The notes under the pieces: model-generated
What the model saw: the letters and a program-made list of their open reading frames with translations, nothing else
What the model was told of the DNA's origin: nothing
The model's database searches: none
Assembly: GCF_011947195.1 (NCBI RefSeq)
Contig: NZ_JAATVY010000001.1
Location: forward strand, 186,001-250,000
Source: Planosporangium thailandense
Lineage (GTDB): Bacteria; Actinomycetota; Actinomycetes; Mycobacteriales; Micromonosporaceae
Direction of reading: 5' to 3'
Length of the DNA: 64,000 nt
In this document: positions 15,601 through 23,498 of the stretch, piece by piece
How the letters are laid out: each line of letters opens with the position of its first letter
How positions within the stretch are numbered: position 1 is the stretch's first letter
Translations under genes and position numbers: made by a program

Positions 15601-17188
15601 CGCGGTCCCAGACGAGCCGGGGGCGCAGCTCGGCGAAGGCGGTGGACGGGTAGCGCCCGGAGAGCATGTCGAGCACGCCGGTGAGCGCCGACTCCGGCAG
15701 CTCGGCGAACGGGGCGGCGCGGCGCACCACGGCGGCCAGCTCGGGCACCGGCCAGGGATCCATCGCGACCATCGCCACGATCTGCTGGGCGAGCACGTCG
15801 AGCGGGTTGCGGGGGTAGCGCAGCTCCTCGATCGCGCCCTCGGTCATCCGCTCCCCGACCACCGCGCAGGACACCAGGTCGCCGCGGTGCTTCGGGAACA
15901 CCACGCCGCGCGACACCGCGCCCACCTGGTGGCCGGCGCGGCCGATGCGCTGCAGGCCGGCGGCGACGCTCGGCGGGGACTCTATCTGCACCACCAGGTC
16001 GACCGAGCCCATGTCGATGCCGAGCTCGAGGCTGGACGTGGCCACGACGGCGGGCAGCTGGCCGGACTTGAGCGCCTCCTCGATCTGACGGCGCTCCTCG
16101 CGCGAGACGCTGCCGTGGTGGGCCCGCGCCACGACCGGCGGCGCGCCGGTCGCGAGGCCCGACTGCGCCATGACCTCGGCCGGCATCCGGCCAGGGGGCA
16201 GCGGCGCCGGCTCGCCGTGCCGCTGCGCCGCCAGTTCGTTGAGGCGGGCACACAGTCGTTCGGCGCCGCGCCGGGAGTTGGTGAACACGATCGTGGAGCG
16301 GTGCGCCTCGATCAGGTCGAGAACGCGCTCCTCGACGGCCGGCCAGATCGACGCCCGGCGCGGCCCGTCGGGGTCGGCGTCCTCGACCACCTCGTCGAGG
16401 CGGGTCATGTCCTCCACCGGGACCTCGACGCTCACCTCGATCGTCTTGGCGGTGCGGGGCTGCACGATCTCCACGTCTGCGGCGCCGCCGAGGAAGCGGG
16501 CGGTCTCGGAGATCGGGCGGACCGTGGCCGACAGCCCGATCCGCTGCGCCGGCCGGTCCAGGAGCGCGTCGAGCCGCTCCAGCGACAGCGCCAGGTGGGC
16601 GCCCCGCTTGGTCGAGCACACCGCGTGCACCTCGTCGATGATTACTGTCTCGACCCCGCGCAGCGCCTCCCGGGCCGCCGACGTGAGCAGCAGGAACAGC
16701 GACTCGGGGGTGGTGATGAGGATGTCGGGCGGCCGGCGGGTGAACGCCCGGCGCTCGTCGGCCGGGGTGTCACCGGTGCGCATGCCGACGGTGATGTCGG
16801 GTGGTTCGAGCCCGAGGCGGGCTGCGGCCTGCCGGATGCCGGCGAGCGGCGTGCGCAGGTTGCGCTCCACGTCGACCGCGAGCGCCTTGAGCGGACTGAC
16901 GTAGAGCACCCGGCACCGCCGGGCGGCGGGCTGGGCCGAGCGGGCCGGCGGAGCGGGCTGGGCCGAGCGGGCCGGCGGAGCCGGCTCTGCCGGCGGCGTC
17001 GCGGCCAGCCGGTCGAGCGACCACAGGAAAGCGGCGAGCGTCTTGCCCGAGCCGGTGGGCGCGACCACGAGAGCGTGCCGGCCGGCCGAGATCACACTCC
17101 ACGCGCCGGCCTGGGCCGGCGTGGGCTCGGCGAAGGCCGACTCGAACCAGGCGCGGGTCGCCGCCCCGAACCGTTCCAGCACGTTCAT
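12614..17188 (-). CDS. lhr: Large helicase Lhr (ATP-dependent, superfamily 2)
   Basis: A 1524-residue SF2 DNA/RNA helicase involved in DNA damage tolerance in actinobacteria. Residues 43-50 are Walker A (APTGSGKT); then DEVH box IIDEVHAVCSTKRGAHLALSLERL, motif III LSATVRP, and the second RecA domain with IVFTNSRRGAERL, VVATSSLELGIDMG and QRIGRAGHQ. The core is followed by the winged-helix and Lhr-specific domain (DEAD/H-associated) and a long C-terminal domain ending near the palindrome, giving the usual full length. Start ATG 17188 (MNVLERFGAATRAWFESAF) is chosen over longer in-frame extensions that show no conservation. An Ala/Pro-rich linker between helicase motifs is encoded by a perfect 27-bp tandem repeat. 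Confidence 0.96.
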   Translation of the reverse strand: MNVLERFGAATRAWFESAFAEPTPAQAGAWSVISAGRHALVVAPTGSGKTLAAFLWSLDRLAATPPAEPAPPARSAQPAPPARSAQPAARRCRVLYVSPLKALAVDVERNLRTPLAGIRQAAARLGLEPPDITVGMRTGDTPADERRAFTRRPPDILITTPESLFLLLTSAAREALRGVETVIIDEVHAVCSTKRGAHLALSLERLDALLDRPAQRIGLSATVRPISETARFLGGAADVEIVQPRTAKTIEVSVEVPVEDMTRLDEVVEDADPDGPRRASIWPAVEERVLDLIEAHRSTIVFTNSRRGAERLCARLNELAAQRHGEPAPLPPGRMPAEVMAQSGLATGAPPVVARAHHGSVSREERRQIEEALKSGQLPAVVATSSLELGIDMGSVDLVVQIESPPSVAAGLQRIGRAGHQVGAVSRGVVFPKHRGDLVSCAVVGERMTEGAIEELRYPRNPLDVLAQQIVAMVAMDPWPVPELAAVVRRAAPFAELPESALTGVLDMLSGRYPSTAFAELRPRLVWDRAADLLTGRPGAQRLAVTSGGTIPDRGMFGVFLAGAESGKRVGELDEEMVYESRVGDVFLLGSTSWRIEDITPDRVLVSPAPGSAARMPFWKGDSPGRPIELGRAIGARLRELTRLGDEAARANLRAGGLDDWAAGNLLAYLAEQREATRHLPDDRTVVVERFRDELGDWRLAVHCVLGARVNAPWALAIGRRLAERYGVDGQVLPSDDGIVVRLPDIVDEPPGADLVAFDPEEIAQIVEETVGTSAMFAARFRECAARALLLPRRDPRRRQPLWQQRQRSAQLLDVARDYPDFPITLEAARECLQDVFDVPGLVAVMHQLSSRKVRMVEVETPRPSPFARSLLFGYVGAFLYEGDAPLAERRAAALALDATLLGELLGRVELRDLLDPTVVVETERRLQWLTAERAPRDAEDAAELLRLLGDLTPAQAAERGVRADWLAELATARRAIRVRIAGEERWLAVEDAGRVRDALGVALPVGLPLAYLEPVADPLGDLVARYARTHGPFTAAAAAARFGLGVFVVEQALKRLAAAGRAVAGEFSPGGAGSEWCDAEVLRLLRRRSLAALRREIEPVPPRTLARFLPRWQHIGGERARGIDAVAAAVEQLQGVPVPASALERLVLPARVRDYTPAHLDELTAAGEVVWAGAGSIPGGDGWVTLAFADAAPLLLAPPDPDAATSPLHEAVLDAFDGGQALFFRSLAERVGGVDDDDLLAAVWDLVWAGHLANDTLVPLRARLSGGGAHRSRPAAAARSRYRRPGRASLSVLRSGPPTAAGRWYRLPERDTDPTRRAAAAADALLERHGVVTRGAVAAEGMPGGFAGVYPVLAALEERGAARRGYFVEGLGAAQFALPGAVDRLRSLDTDGDPDALVLAATDPANPYGAALPWPERVVDAGDGESGGHRPGRKAGALTVLVDGDLVLYVERGGRTLLSFVDAPEVLAVAAKALAEAVHAGALGALSVERADGAGIHSSPLRDALAAAGFRATPRGLRLRSSP
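16926..16979. repeat. 27-bp tandem repeat inside lhr
   Basis: Bases 16926-16952 and 16953-16979 are identical, giving a duplicated nine-residue Pro/Ala/Arg unit (APPARSAQP) in a loop after Walker A of Lhr. In-frame length means it can expand or contract without breaking the gene. Confidence 0.85.
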
Positions 17189-17291
17189 GGCCCCAATCCT
17201 GCCTCGCGGGTATGACAGCCAGGGAAAAGCCTCGCGATCATCCGGCCCGGGATATCGGATAGGCGACTCGACTCGACGATCGCCAAGCCGC

Positions 17292-20200
17292 GTGACCGTC
17301 ACTACTGTCCGCCGGGTGGCCGCACGACGTGGATCTCGGACGCTGTGGGATGTTCTCAAGGGCGCCTCCGCGGCGAACCTCGCCACGGTCGAACACCTGG
17401 TCGCGCACGCCGACCCGCTGCTCGCGCGGGTCGTAGAGACGTTTCCGACCTATACGCTGCACGACCGGCGGCACGCCGAGAACGTACGCGTACTGATGGA
17501 GAAGCTGCTCGGTGACCAGCTGGCCAAGGTCTCGCAGCTGGAGGCGGCGATGCTGATCCTCGCCGCGCACTTCCACGACCTCGGCATGGTGTACACCCCC
17601 GCGGAGCTCGACGCCGTCACGGCGGAGAAGGAGTTCGAGAGCTTCCTCGCCGCCGAGCCCGAGGCGTATGTCGCGTACCGCGAGAACGGTGACGGCCCCA
17701 CCCCGGCGGTGCTGGAGTGGTACTGCCGGTGGCGGCACGCCGACCGGGTACGCGACATGCTCGCCCGCGTCCCCGACGACCGGTTGCGGTGGAACGGCTT
17801 CAGCCTGCGAGAGCCGTTGATCCGGCTGTGCCGCAGCCACAACCTGGACGCGGCCGAGCTACGCGGGCCGGAGTTCGATCCGATCTCGTTCAATGATCAC
17901 TGCGATCTGCGCTTTTGCGCAGTCCTGCTCCGGCTGGCCGACATCCTCGACTTCGACGCCACCCGGTCGCCGCGCAGCGTCTACGACCATCTCGGGCTGG
18001 CCCGGCGGGAGACGTCGCACCGGGCGGTCAGCGACGACGAATGGCTCAAGCATCTGAGCGCGGGTGGATTCCACTTCCCCGATCCCCGCCGGCCGAACTA
18101 TCAGCTGGGCTTCAGCGCACACCCGGACAGGCCCGCTGTGGAGCACGCCGTGCGCGCGTTCCTGGACGTCGTCGAGGAGGAGTTGCAGCGCTGCCGGGTC
18201 CTGCTCGGCTTCTGTCCGCAGTGGCGGGAGCTGGACCTGCCAGCGGGTGTGGACCGCGCCAACATCCACGGCGAAGGGTACGTGTACGGGCAGTTCCGCT
18301 TCGAGCTCGACCGGGAGGCCGTGCTCGACCTGTTCATGGGCGAACAGCTCTACAGCAACCCGTACGCCTTCCTGCGCGAGCTGCTCCAGAACGCCATCGA
18401 CGCGGTGCGCCTGTGCGGCGAGCTGCACGGTCAACCGCCGGCCGGCGACGAGCCCCGCATCGACGTGACGTACTGGGAGGACGAGGCCGGCTACCTCTGG
18501 GTGCGCTTCGACGACTCCGGTATGGGCATGGACGAGGACGCGGTACGCCGGTTCTTCCTCAAGGTCGGCCGCTCCTACTACCGCTCGCCGGAGTTCCGGG
18601 CCGAGGTTCTGCGGGCCGGCGGGCGGGCGTCCGGGTTCACGCCGATCAGCCGGTTCGGCATCGGCGTGCTGTCCTGTTTCCTCGTCGGTGACGCGGTGGA
18701 GGTGTCGACGCTGCGGGCCGGTGCCGGCGGCGCGGTCGGTGAGCCGGTGCGGTTGTCGATCAAGCGCGACGACGAGTTCTTCGTGCTGCAGAAGGGCGAG
18801 ATGGCCCCGGATCCGATGCCGTCCCGATTCGGCTGGGAGAAGGGCTACCGCGACCGTCCGGGTACGAGCATCGCCGTCCGGGTGGATCCGGGGCGATCCG
18901 TGGTGGAGGCGGCGGAGCTGGTGCCGCGCCTCGACGGGTACCTGTTCGCACCGCCCGTTCCCGTCTTCGCCAACGGTGACCGGCTGTCCCGGGCGACCAC
19001 CGACGTGCTGCGGCGGCCGTCACTCGACCGGCCGGTGGAGGTGTGCACGCACGGCCAGCCGGAGATGGCCGCCGACCTGCGCTACCTCGGGCCGGTCCGG
19101 TTGGTCGCCCTGCCGCTCGACCTGACGTCGGCGAGCGCGACGCCGCTGTTGTCCGGTCAACTCGTCGCCGTCGTTGCGACGGTGCCGCAGGAGCCGGACA
19201 ACGACGCCTACTCGGATCTCCTGGCGGGTTGGCCGGCGGACGTCATCAGTGAGGTGGATCCCGAGATCCGGGCACTGCTCGGGCGATGCGTGCGGGGCTA
19301 CTGGCTGACCTTCGACCCCTTTTGGATGGCCACTCCGCTCAAGGTGCGAGTCACTCGGGACCTGGATCGGGAGCTCCTCGACAGGGTCAGAGCGCTGATG
19401 CCGGAGTACGTTGACCGGGCCGACCTGAACCGACCGCGCGGGTCGGGGAGCGACCGCCCGTCCGGTTCCTATCGGCCCGGGCGCGACGGGGTCGTCGATT
19501 GGAGAACCTTCCTGCTGGAGCTCCTGTCGGGCTTGGAACTCCGGCCGGACGCATACCCGGGGTACATCTCACCATGTGAACTGGACGGGCCGGAGGTGCG
19601 GTCCTTCCTGGCGGCGATGCGGCAGAGGTACAACGCGACCGCCTGGGGCCACAACGGCATCGCGCTGCCAGCTCCGAGCTTCCAGCGCGTGGGGGACTCG
19701 CCGTCCGGTGTGACCTTGTCGCTCACCGGTGCGGTCGGATTGACCGACCGGTTGCGCCCCGATCTCGACGTGGCCCGGGAGCGGATCCTGGCGCTGCCCT
19801 TCGCCCTCAATTCAGCGCTCCATCTGGCGGTACGCCGGGCGGTGCTGCGGTCACCGGCATCGCTGCCGGCCGACATCGTGTCCGAGCTGATGGTCACCGA
19901 GCTCTCTGCAGCGCCGGCCGTGAGTCCGTCGCTCCGCGAGATGCTGGACGATCCGCTGGTCACGCAGGGCGAGTGGCGTGACGAGGCCGTCATCGCCACC
20001 CCTGCCGGTCGGGTCTCGGCTGCCGCGCTGAGGGCGTCGGCGGCGGTCGGCAAGCGGTGGCAGGTCAGCGCGCACCGGTCCGGGCCCCTGCCGAGCAATT
20101 ATCTGTACCCTATGAAGTGGCAGGACTTCGGACGCAGGGAGTATGAGTTCAGCTTCTACGAACTCGTGACCCGCGCGTTGGTCCAGACCGAACTGGACCT

Positions 20201-20588
20201 CGAGGTGCCGCCCGACGGTGGGACCGGCCACGCGGTCTGGTTCCGGTTCCGTTCGGTCGAACGTCCGCCGCTGCCCCCCGGACTCCTCCGGTTCCCGCCG
20301 CTGTTCTTCCTGCCCTACGCCGGCCCGGAGGAGGTGCTGATGTGGCAGGGCTACCCGGTCAACCTTCGCCATCCACTGGCGGCCTGGCTCGTGAACCACG
20401 CCGACAGCCTCGCCGGTGAACTGCCCGCGGTCTTCCGCCAGCTCCGTGAACTGCTGTGGCGGGCCGGACCGGACGATGAGGTCAACGCGGTACTCGAGCG
20501 CGTGGCGCGGGTACGCCCGGACCTCCGGCCTCCCGAGGCGGCGTACCTGCGCGGCGGGCGCGACGAGAACGCGTGGTGGTCGCGGTGA
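17292..20588 (+). CDS. HD-domain / Hsp90-like (GHKL) ATPase fusion protein
   Basis: A 1098-residue two-part protein. The N-terminal 300 residues are an HD metal-dependent phosphohydrolase-like domain: HDRRHAENV (His57, His61), AAHFHDLGM (His95-Asp96), CRSHN, and LLRLADILDFDA. Residues from about 335 are a GHKL/Hsp90-type ATPase: YSNPYAFLRELLQNAIDAVRL (the Asn motif), DDSGMGMDEDAVRRFF (DxGxG motif) and SRFGIGVLSCFLVGD, close to the FGIGFYSAFLV motif of Hsp90. The C-terminal 500 residues are unrecognised. GTG 17292 or GTG 17316 are the likely starts. It diverges from lhr and is followed by a SLATT-type protein, a context seen for conflict (defence or self-nonself) proteins. No biochemical function can be stated. 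Confidence 0.88.
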   Translation: MTVTTVRRVAARRGSRTLWDVLKGASAANLATVEHLVAHADPLLARVVETFPTYTLHDRRHAENVRVLMEKLLGDQLAKVSQLEAAMLILAAHFHDLGMVYTPAELDAVTAEKEFESFLAAEPEAYVAYRENGDGPTPAVLEWYCRWRHADRVRDMLARVPDDRLRWNGFSLREPLIRLCRSHNLDAAELRGPEFDPISFNDHCDLRFCAVLLRLADILDFDATRSPRSVYDHLGLARRETSHRAVSDDEWLKHLSAGGFHFPDPRRPNYQLGFSAHPDRPAVEHAVRAFLDVVEEELQRCRVLLGFCPQWRELDLPAGVDRANIHGEGYVYGQFRFELDREAVLDLFMGEQLYSNPYAFLRELLQNAIDAVRLCGELHGQPPAGDEPRIDVTYWEDEAGYLWVRFDDSGMGMDEDAVRRFFLKVGRSYYRSPEFRAEVLRAGGRASGFTPISRFGIGVLSCFLVGDAVEVSTLRAGAGGAVGEPVRLSIKRDDEFFVLQKGEMAPDPMPSRFGWEKGYRDRPGTSIAVRVDPGRSVVEAAELVPRLDGYLFAPPVPVFANGDRLSRATTDVLRRPSLDRPVEVCTHGQPEMAADLRYLGPVRLVALPLDLTSASATPLLSGQLVAVVATVPQEPDNDAYSDLLAGWPADVISEVDPEIRALLGRCVRGYWLTFDPFWMATPLKVRVTRDLDRELLDRVRALMPEYVDRADLNRPRGSGSDRPSGSYRPGRDGVVDWRTFLLELLSGLELRPDAYPGYISPCELDGPEVRSFLAAMRQRYNATAWGHNGIALPAPSFQRVGDSPSGVTLSLTGAVGLTDRLRPDLDVARERILALPFALNSALHLAVRRAVLRSPASLPADIVSELMVTELSAAPAVSPSLREMLDDPLVTQGEWRDEAVIATPAGRVSAAALRASAAVGKRWQVSAHRSGPLPSNYLYPMKWQDFGRREYEFSFYELVTRALVQTELDLEVPPDGGTGHAVWFRFRSVERPPLPPGLLRFPPLFFLPYAGPEEVLMWQGYPVNLRHPLAAWLVNHADSLAGELPAVFRQLRELLWRAGPDDEVNAVLERVARVRPDLRPPEAAYLRGGRDENAWWSR

Positions 20589-20682
20589 CAGCCGCGCGGA
20601 ACAGATCGACGGGGGTGCGCGGTCGGAAACCTGACTCGATCGCGAACCCGCAACGGGTCTTCAGCTGGCTACAGTCCGCTGT

Positions 20683-21450
20683 GTGACAGAGGCATCAGCC
20701 CAACCGGAGCAGCCCCTGCCGGCCAGGCCGGACGACGACCCGCCGAAGCCGCGGCACGGCGTCGACCTCTACCTCACCGAGTTCCCGCCGCTGACCTGGT
20801 CACGTACCGAGATCCGGCACAGCCTCGACGAGCTGTACGGGTGGGGCGAGCGCCTGGCGACCGATGCCATCGAGTGGTACCTGTCCGAGAAGCGGACCAA
20901 GGCGCGCTGGTCGCGGGCCCTCCGTACGGTCGCTGTGGTCCTGGCCACGGCCGGAGCCGCGGTCCCGGCCGTCGCGCTCGCCGCCGCCCGGCCCGTCGCC
21001 GGTAACTGGGGCTTCCTGCTGCTGGCGCTCGCGGGTGGCTGCGTCGCGTACGACAGGTCCTTCGGGTTCTCGTCGTCCTGGCAGCGCTACATGGCCACGG
21101 CGACCTCGCTGCGCGCTCAGCTGGTCGAGTACCAGGCGGCGTGGGCCAGGGAGATGGTCGCGATGGCGGCCCGGGAACCCGACCGTACCGACGCGGTACG
21201 GCTGATCGACTTCGTCCGGACCTTCGCCGCGGCCGTCAACGACACCGTCCGCACCGAGACCGAGGCGTGGCTGGTCGAGTTCCACACCCGGTTGACCGAG
21301 CTGGAGGCGCGGCTGCAGCAGGCCGAGGGTGGGCCGGTACGGCGGGGCGTCCCCGGCGTGGCGGTGCCCGGACCGGCCAGGCCGCCGGACGACACGGCCG
21401 AGGCCCTCCAGGTGCGGTCGCGCGGCGGAAATCGCTTTGTCGAGCACTGA
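20683..21450 (+). CDS. SLATT-type two-TM protein (putative effector)
   Basis: A 255-residue protein with a charged N-terminus, an amphipathic helix (RTEIRHSLDELYGWGERLATDAIEWYL), two TM helices (about residues 85-105 and 109-127, ALRTVAVVLATAGAAVPAVALA and WGFLLLALAGGCVAYDRSF) and a long C-terminal coiled coil. The pattern helix-YxxK-2TM-FxxSWQRYMATATSLRAQLVEYQ resembles the SLATT superfamily, membrane proteins proposed to act as pore-forming effectors in nucleotide-signalling conflict systems. Start GTG 20683; 94 bases after the HD-GHKL gene on the same strand. The family call is from motif memory and topology, so moderate. Confidence 0.72.
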   Translation: MTEASAQPEQPLPARPDDDPPKPRHGVDLYLTEFPPLTWSRTEIRHSLDELYGWGERLATDAIEWYLSEKRTKARWSRALRTVAVVLATAGAAVPAVALAAARPVAGNWGFLLLALAGGCVAYDRSFGFSSSWQRYMATATSLRAQLVEYQAAWAREMVAMAAREPDRTDAVRLIDFVRTFAAAVNDTVRTETEAWLVEFHTRLTELEARLQQAEGGPVRRGVPGVAVPGPARPPDDTAEALQVRSRGGNRFVEH

Positions 21451-21521
21451 TTCACGTCGTTAAACACGTATTAGCCGGCCGCTGTCTGGCTGGTTGTGGC
21501 CGTATGCCAGGGTTCCCTCCC

Positions 21522-22181
21522 ATGGAGATGGACTCGTTCTGGCACCTCATCGAGGGATCCTGGCGGCACACCGCCGACCCCGATGAGCGGCTGGAGTGGC
21601 TGACGCTGCAGCTCAGCCGGCTTCCACAGGCCGAGATTGTGGACTTTCAGGTGTGGCTCGACCGGCTTCACCGCTGGGCCGACAGTTGGCACATGTGGGG
21701 CGCCGCTTATCAGATATGTGACGGACTGTGTTCGGTTGATGGCTTCTGGTATTTCCAGGCGTGGCTGGTGGGGCTGGGACGTGATCTGTTCGAGCGGGTG
21801 ATCGTCGACCCGGACGCCCTGGTCGACGTGCCGCAGGTGGTTCGCCTCGCCGGGCGGCCGGTGGACAGCTGGGCCGAGGACGAGTGGCCGGAGTGGGAGT
21901 CGCTGGACTACGTCGCGGGCCGGGCGTACGCGCAGGTGGCCGGCGATGACGAAAGCTTCGACGACGCGCTGGAGGCGCGGGGGCACGACAGCGCGCTGTC
22001 GCCCGAGCCGACCGGGGAGCGGTGGGACTTCGACGACCCCGCCGAGGTGGCCCGCCGCTTTCCCCGCCTGGGCGCGATGTTCCCCCGTACCGAGTACGCC
22101 GAGCGGACCGGCGCGGCGGTCGAGGTGCTCGGGCAGGGGCCGGACGAGGACTTCTTCAGGGAACTGGCCGGCGGCCGGTAG
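21522..22181 (+). CDS. DUF4240 domain protein
   Basis: About 219 residues, opening with MEMDSFWHLIEGSWRHTADPDERLEWLTLQL and containing QVWLDRLHRWADSWHMWGAAYQICDG and CSVDGFWYFQAWLVGLGRDLFERVIVDPD, the recognisable DUF4240 pattern: a Trp/Asp-rich all-helical domain of unknown function. The acidic C-terminal 80 residues are family-variable. ATG 21522, 21528 and 21504 are all possible; none has a strong ribosome site. It follows the SLATT gene by 71 bases on the same strand, so it may belong to that cassette, but DUF4240 proteins also occur alone. No enzymatic motif is apparent. Confidence 0.85.
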   Translation: MEMDSFWHLIEGSWRHTADPDERLEWLTLQLSRLPQAEIVDFQVWLDRLHRWADSWHMWGAAYQICDGLCSVDGFWYFQAWLVGLGRDLFERVIVDPDALVDVPQVVRLAGRPVDSWAEDEWPEWESLDYVAGRAYAQVAGDDESFDDALEARGHDSALSPEPTGERWDFDDPAEVARRFPRLGAMFPRTEYAERTGAAVEVLGQGPDEDFFRELAGGR

Positions 22182-22225
22182 CGGATCTCGGCGTACGCGC
22201 GTGGCCGGCCGCCAGCGGTGCGGCG

Positions 22226-23461
22226 CTATGACAGTTCGGCGAGCCGGGCGGTCAGCCGGTCCCGGGCGCCCGGCCACTCCTGCGCGGTCATCGAGTACAG
22301 GACGGTGTCGCGCCAGGAGCCGTCGGGGCGCAGCCGGTGCCGGCGCTGGACGCCTTCCCGGACCGCGCCGAGGCGCTCGATGGCCCGTTGGGAGCGCTCG
22401 TTGCGGATGTCGGTGTGCCACTCCACGCGCTCCGCGCCCAGGTCCTCGAACGCCCGGCGCAGCAGCATCAGCTTCGCCTCGGTGTTGACGCCGGTACGCC
22501 ACCACTGCCGGCCGATGAAGGTGTGGCCGATCGCCACCGCCCGGTTCGCGGGGTCGATCGCGTAGTACGACGTCGAGCCGATGACCGCGCCGGTGGCCGT
22601 GTCCCGCTGTACCCACGGCACCCGGGCGCCGGTGTGCGCCATCTCCAGCGCGGTGGCGACGTACGCGGCCATCGCGTCGCGGTCCGCCGGGCGCCGGGTC
22701 GACAGCCAGCGCCACACCTCGTCGTCGGCGGTGGCCGCGAACAGACCGTCCACGTGGGACTGATCGAGCGGTTCGAGCGTGACGTGGCGGCCCCGCATGG
22801 TCGCGGGAGTGTGCCACGGCGACCGCGTGGGCCGCAGATAGTCCGGCACGGGTACGGTCACGCCAGTGTCCGGCTGCGGAATGCCCGGCGTCAGCCGCAA
22901 CGGCAGGACGCCGGCCCAGTGGGGTAGCGCGTAGTCCTCCGGGTCGTCGTTGACCCCGCCCGTGCGGACCTTCGCCGACACCTCCGTCAGCGGTAGCGCC
23001 AGCACCGCCGTCTGCGCCGACTCCTTGTCGGTGGGCGGCCGGCTGTCGGCGGCCCGGCCGACGGCGACCTTGTCGGCGAGCGCGGTCAGCACACGTCGCT
23101 TCTCGGTCTCGTCGGTCACCAGGCGCGCGGCCCCGTGCGCGATCACCGACCGGTAGTTGGCCGAGTGGTTGAACTGGGAGCGGGCCAGTACGAGGCCGTC
23201 GAGGAGGGTCACCGCGACACAGACCGGCAGGCCCTCGGGGTCGCGGGCGGCCAGCAGCGGCCGGCTGCCCGTCGAGCCGTGCAGGTAGAGCGTGTCGTCC
23301 AGGCGTACGTGCAGGGTGGGCAGCACCCGGGGCGCGCCGTCGACGACGAAGGCCAGGTCGCAGACGAGCGCCTCGTCGAGGATCGCGTGCACGACGTCCT
23401 CGTCGTAGGTCAGCCGGTCGCGGTGGCGCAGCGCGGTCGTGCGGGGAGTGGCCGGGTACAT
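22226..23461 (-). CDS. PNPOx-like flavin protein fused to GNAT acetyltransferase
   Basis: A 411-residue fusion. Residues 1-200 are a pyridoxamine 5'-phosphate oxidase-like split beta-barrel (YDEDVVHAILDEALVCDLAFVVDGAPRVLPTL, LYLHGSTGSRPLL, VCVAVTLLDGLVLARS), binding FMN or a related cofactor. Residues from about 240 are a GNAT of the RimJ/RimL type: MRGRHVTLEPLDQSH, GSTSYYAIDPANRAVAIGHTFIGRQWWRTGVNTEAKLMLL, NERSQRAIERLGAVREGVQRRH. The ATG is preceded by AGGAG. The gene shares a short divergent promoter region, with a perfect 12-bp palindrome, with a MocR-type regulator, which suggests PLP-related control (inference). Confidence 0.92.
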   Translation of the reverse strand: MYPATPRTTALRHRDRLTYDEDVVHAILDEALVCDLAFVVDGAPRVLPTLHVRLDDTLYLHGSTGSRPLLAARDPEGLPVCVAVTLLDGLVLARSQFNHSANYRSVIAHGAARLVTDETEKRRVLTALADKVAVGRAADSRPPTDKESAQTAVLALPLTEVSAKVRTGGVNDDPEDYALPHWAGVLPLRLTPGIPQPDTGVTVPVPDYLRPTRSPWHTPATMRGRHVTLEPLDQSHVDGLFAATADDEVWRWLSTRRPADRDAMAAYVATALEMAHTGARVPWVQRDTATGAVIGSTSYYAIDPANRAVAIGHTFIGRQWWRTGVNTEAKLMLLRRAFEDLGAERVEWHTDIRNERSQRAIERLGAVREGVQRRHRLRPDGSWRDTVLYSMTAQEWPGARDRLTARLAELS

Positions 23462-23475
23462 TGCGTACGCTCCTA

Positions 23476-23487
23476 TGTACTAGTACA
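23476..23487. promoter_or_regulatory. Perfect 12-bp palindrome, putative MocR operator
   Basis: TGTACTAGTACA is a perfect palindrome in the 37-base gap between the divergent PNPOx-GNAT and MocR genes. TACAAT (23484-23489) overlaps it and would be a -10 box placing transcription start almost at the MocR GTG (23499), so a leaderless transcript is possible. Binding at the palindrome would block both directions. Function is inferred. Confidence 0.65.
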
Positions 23488-23498
23488 ATCTCTGATCT

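Noticed and set aside
15080-17215. A 711-codon plus-strand open frame opposite lhr
   Set aside because: Antisense shadow of the Lhr helicase; no domain resemblance.
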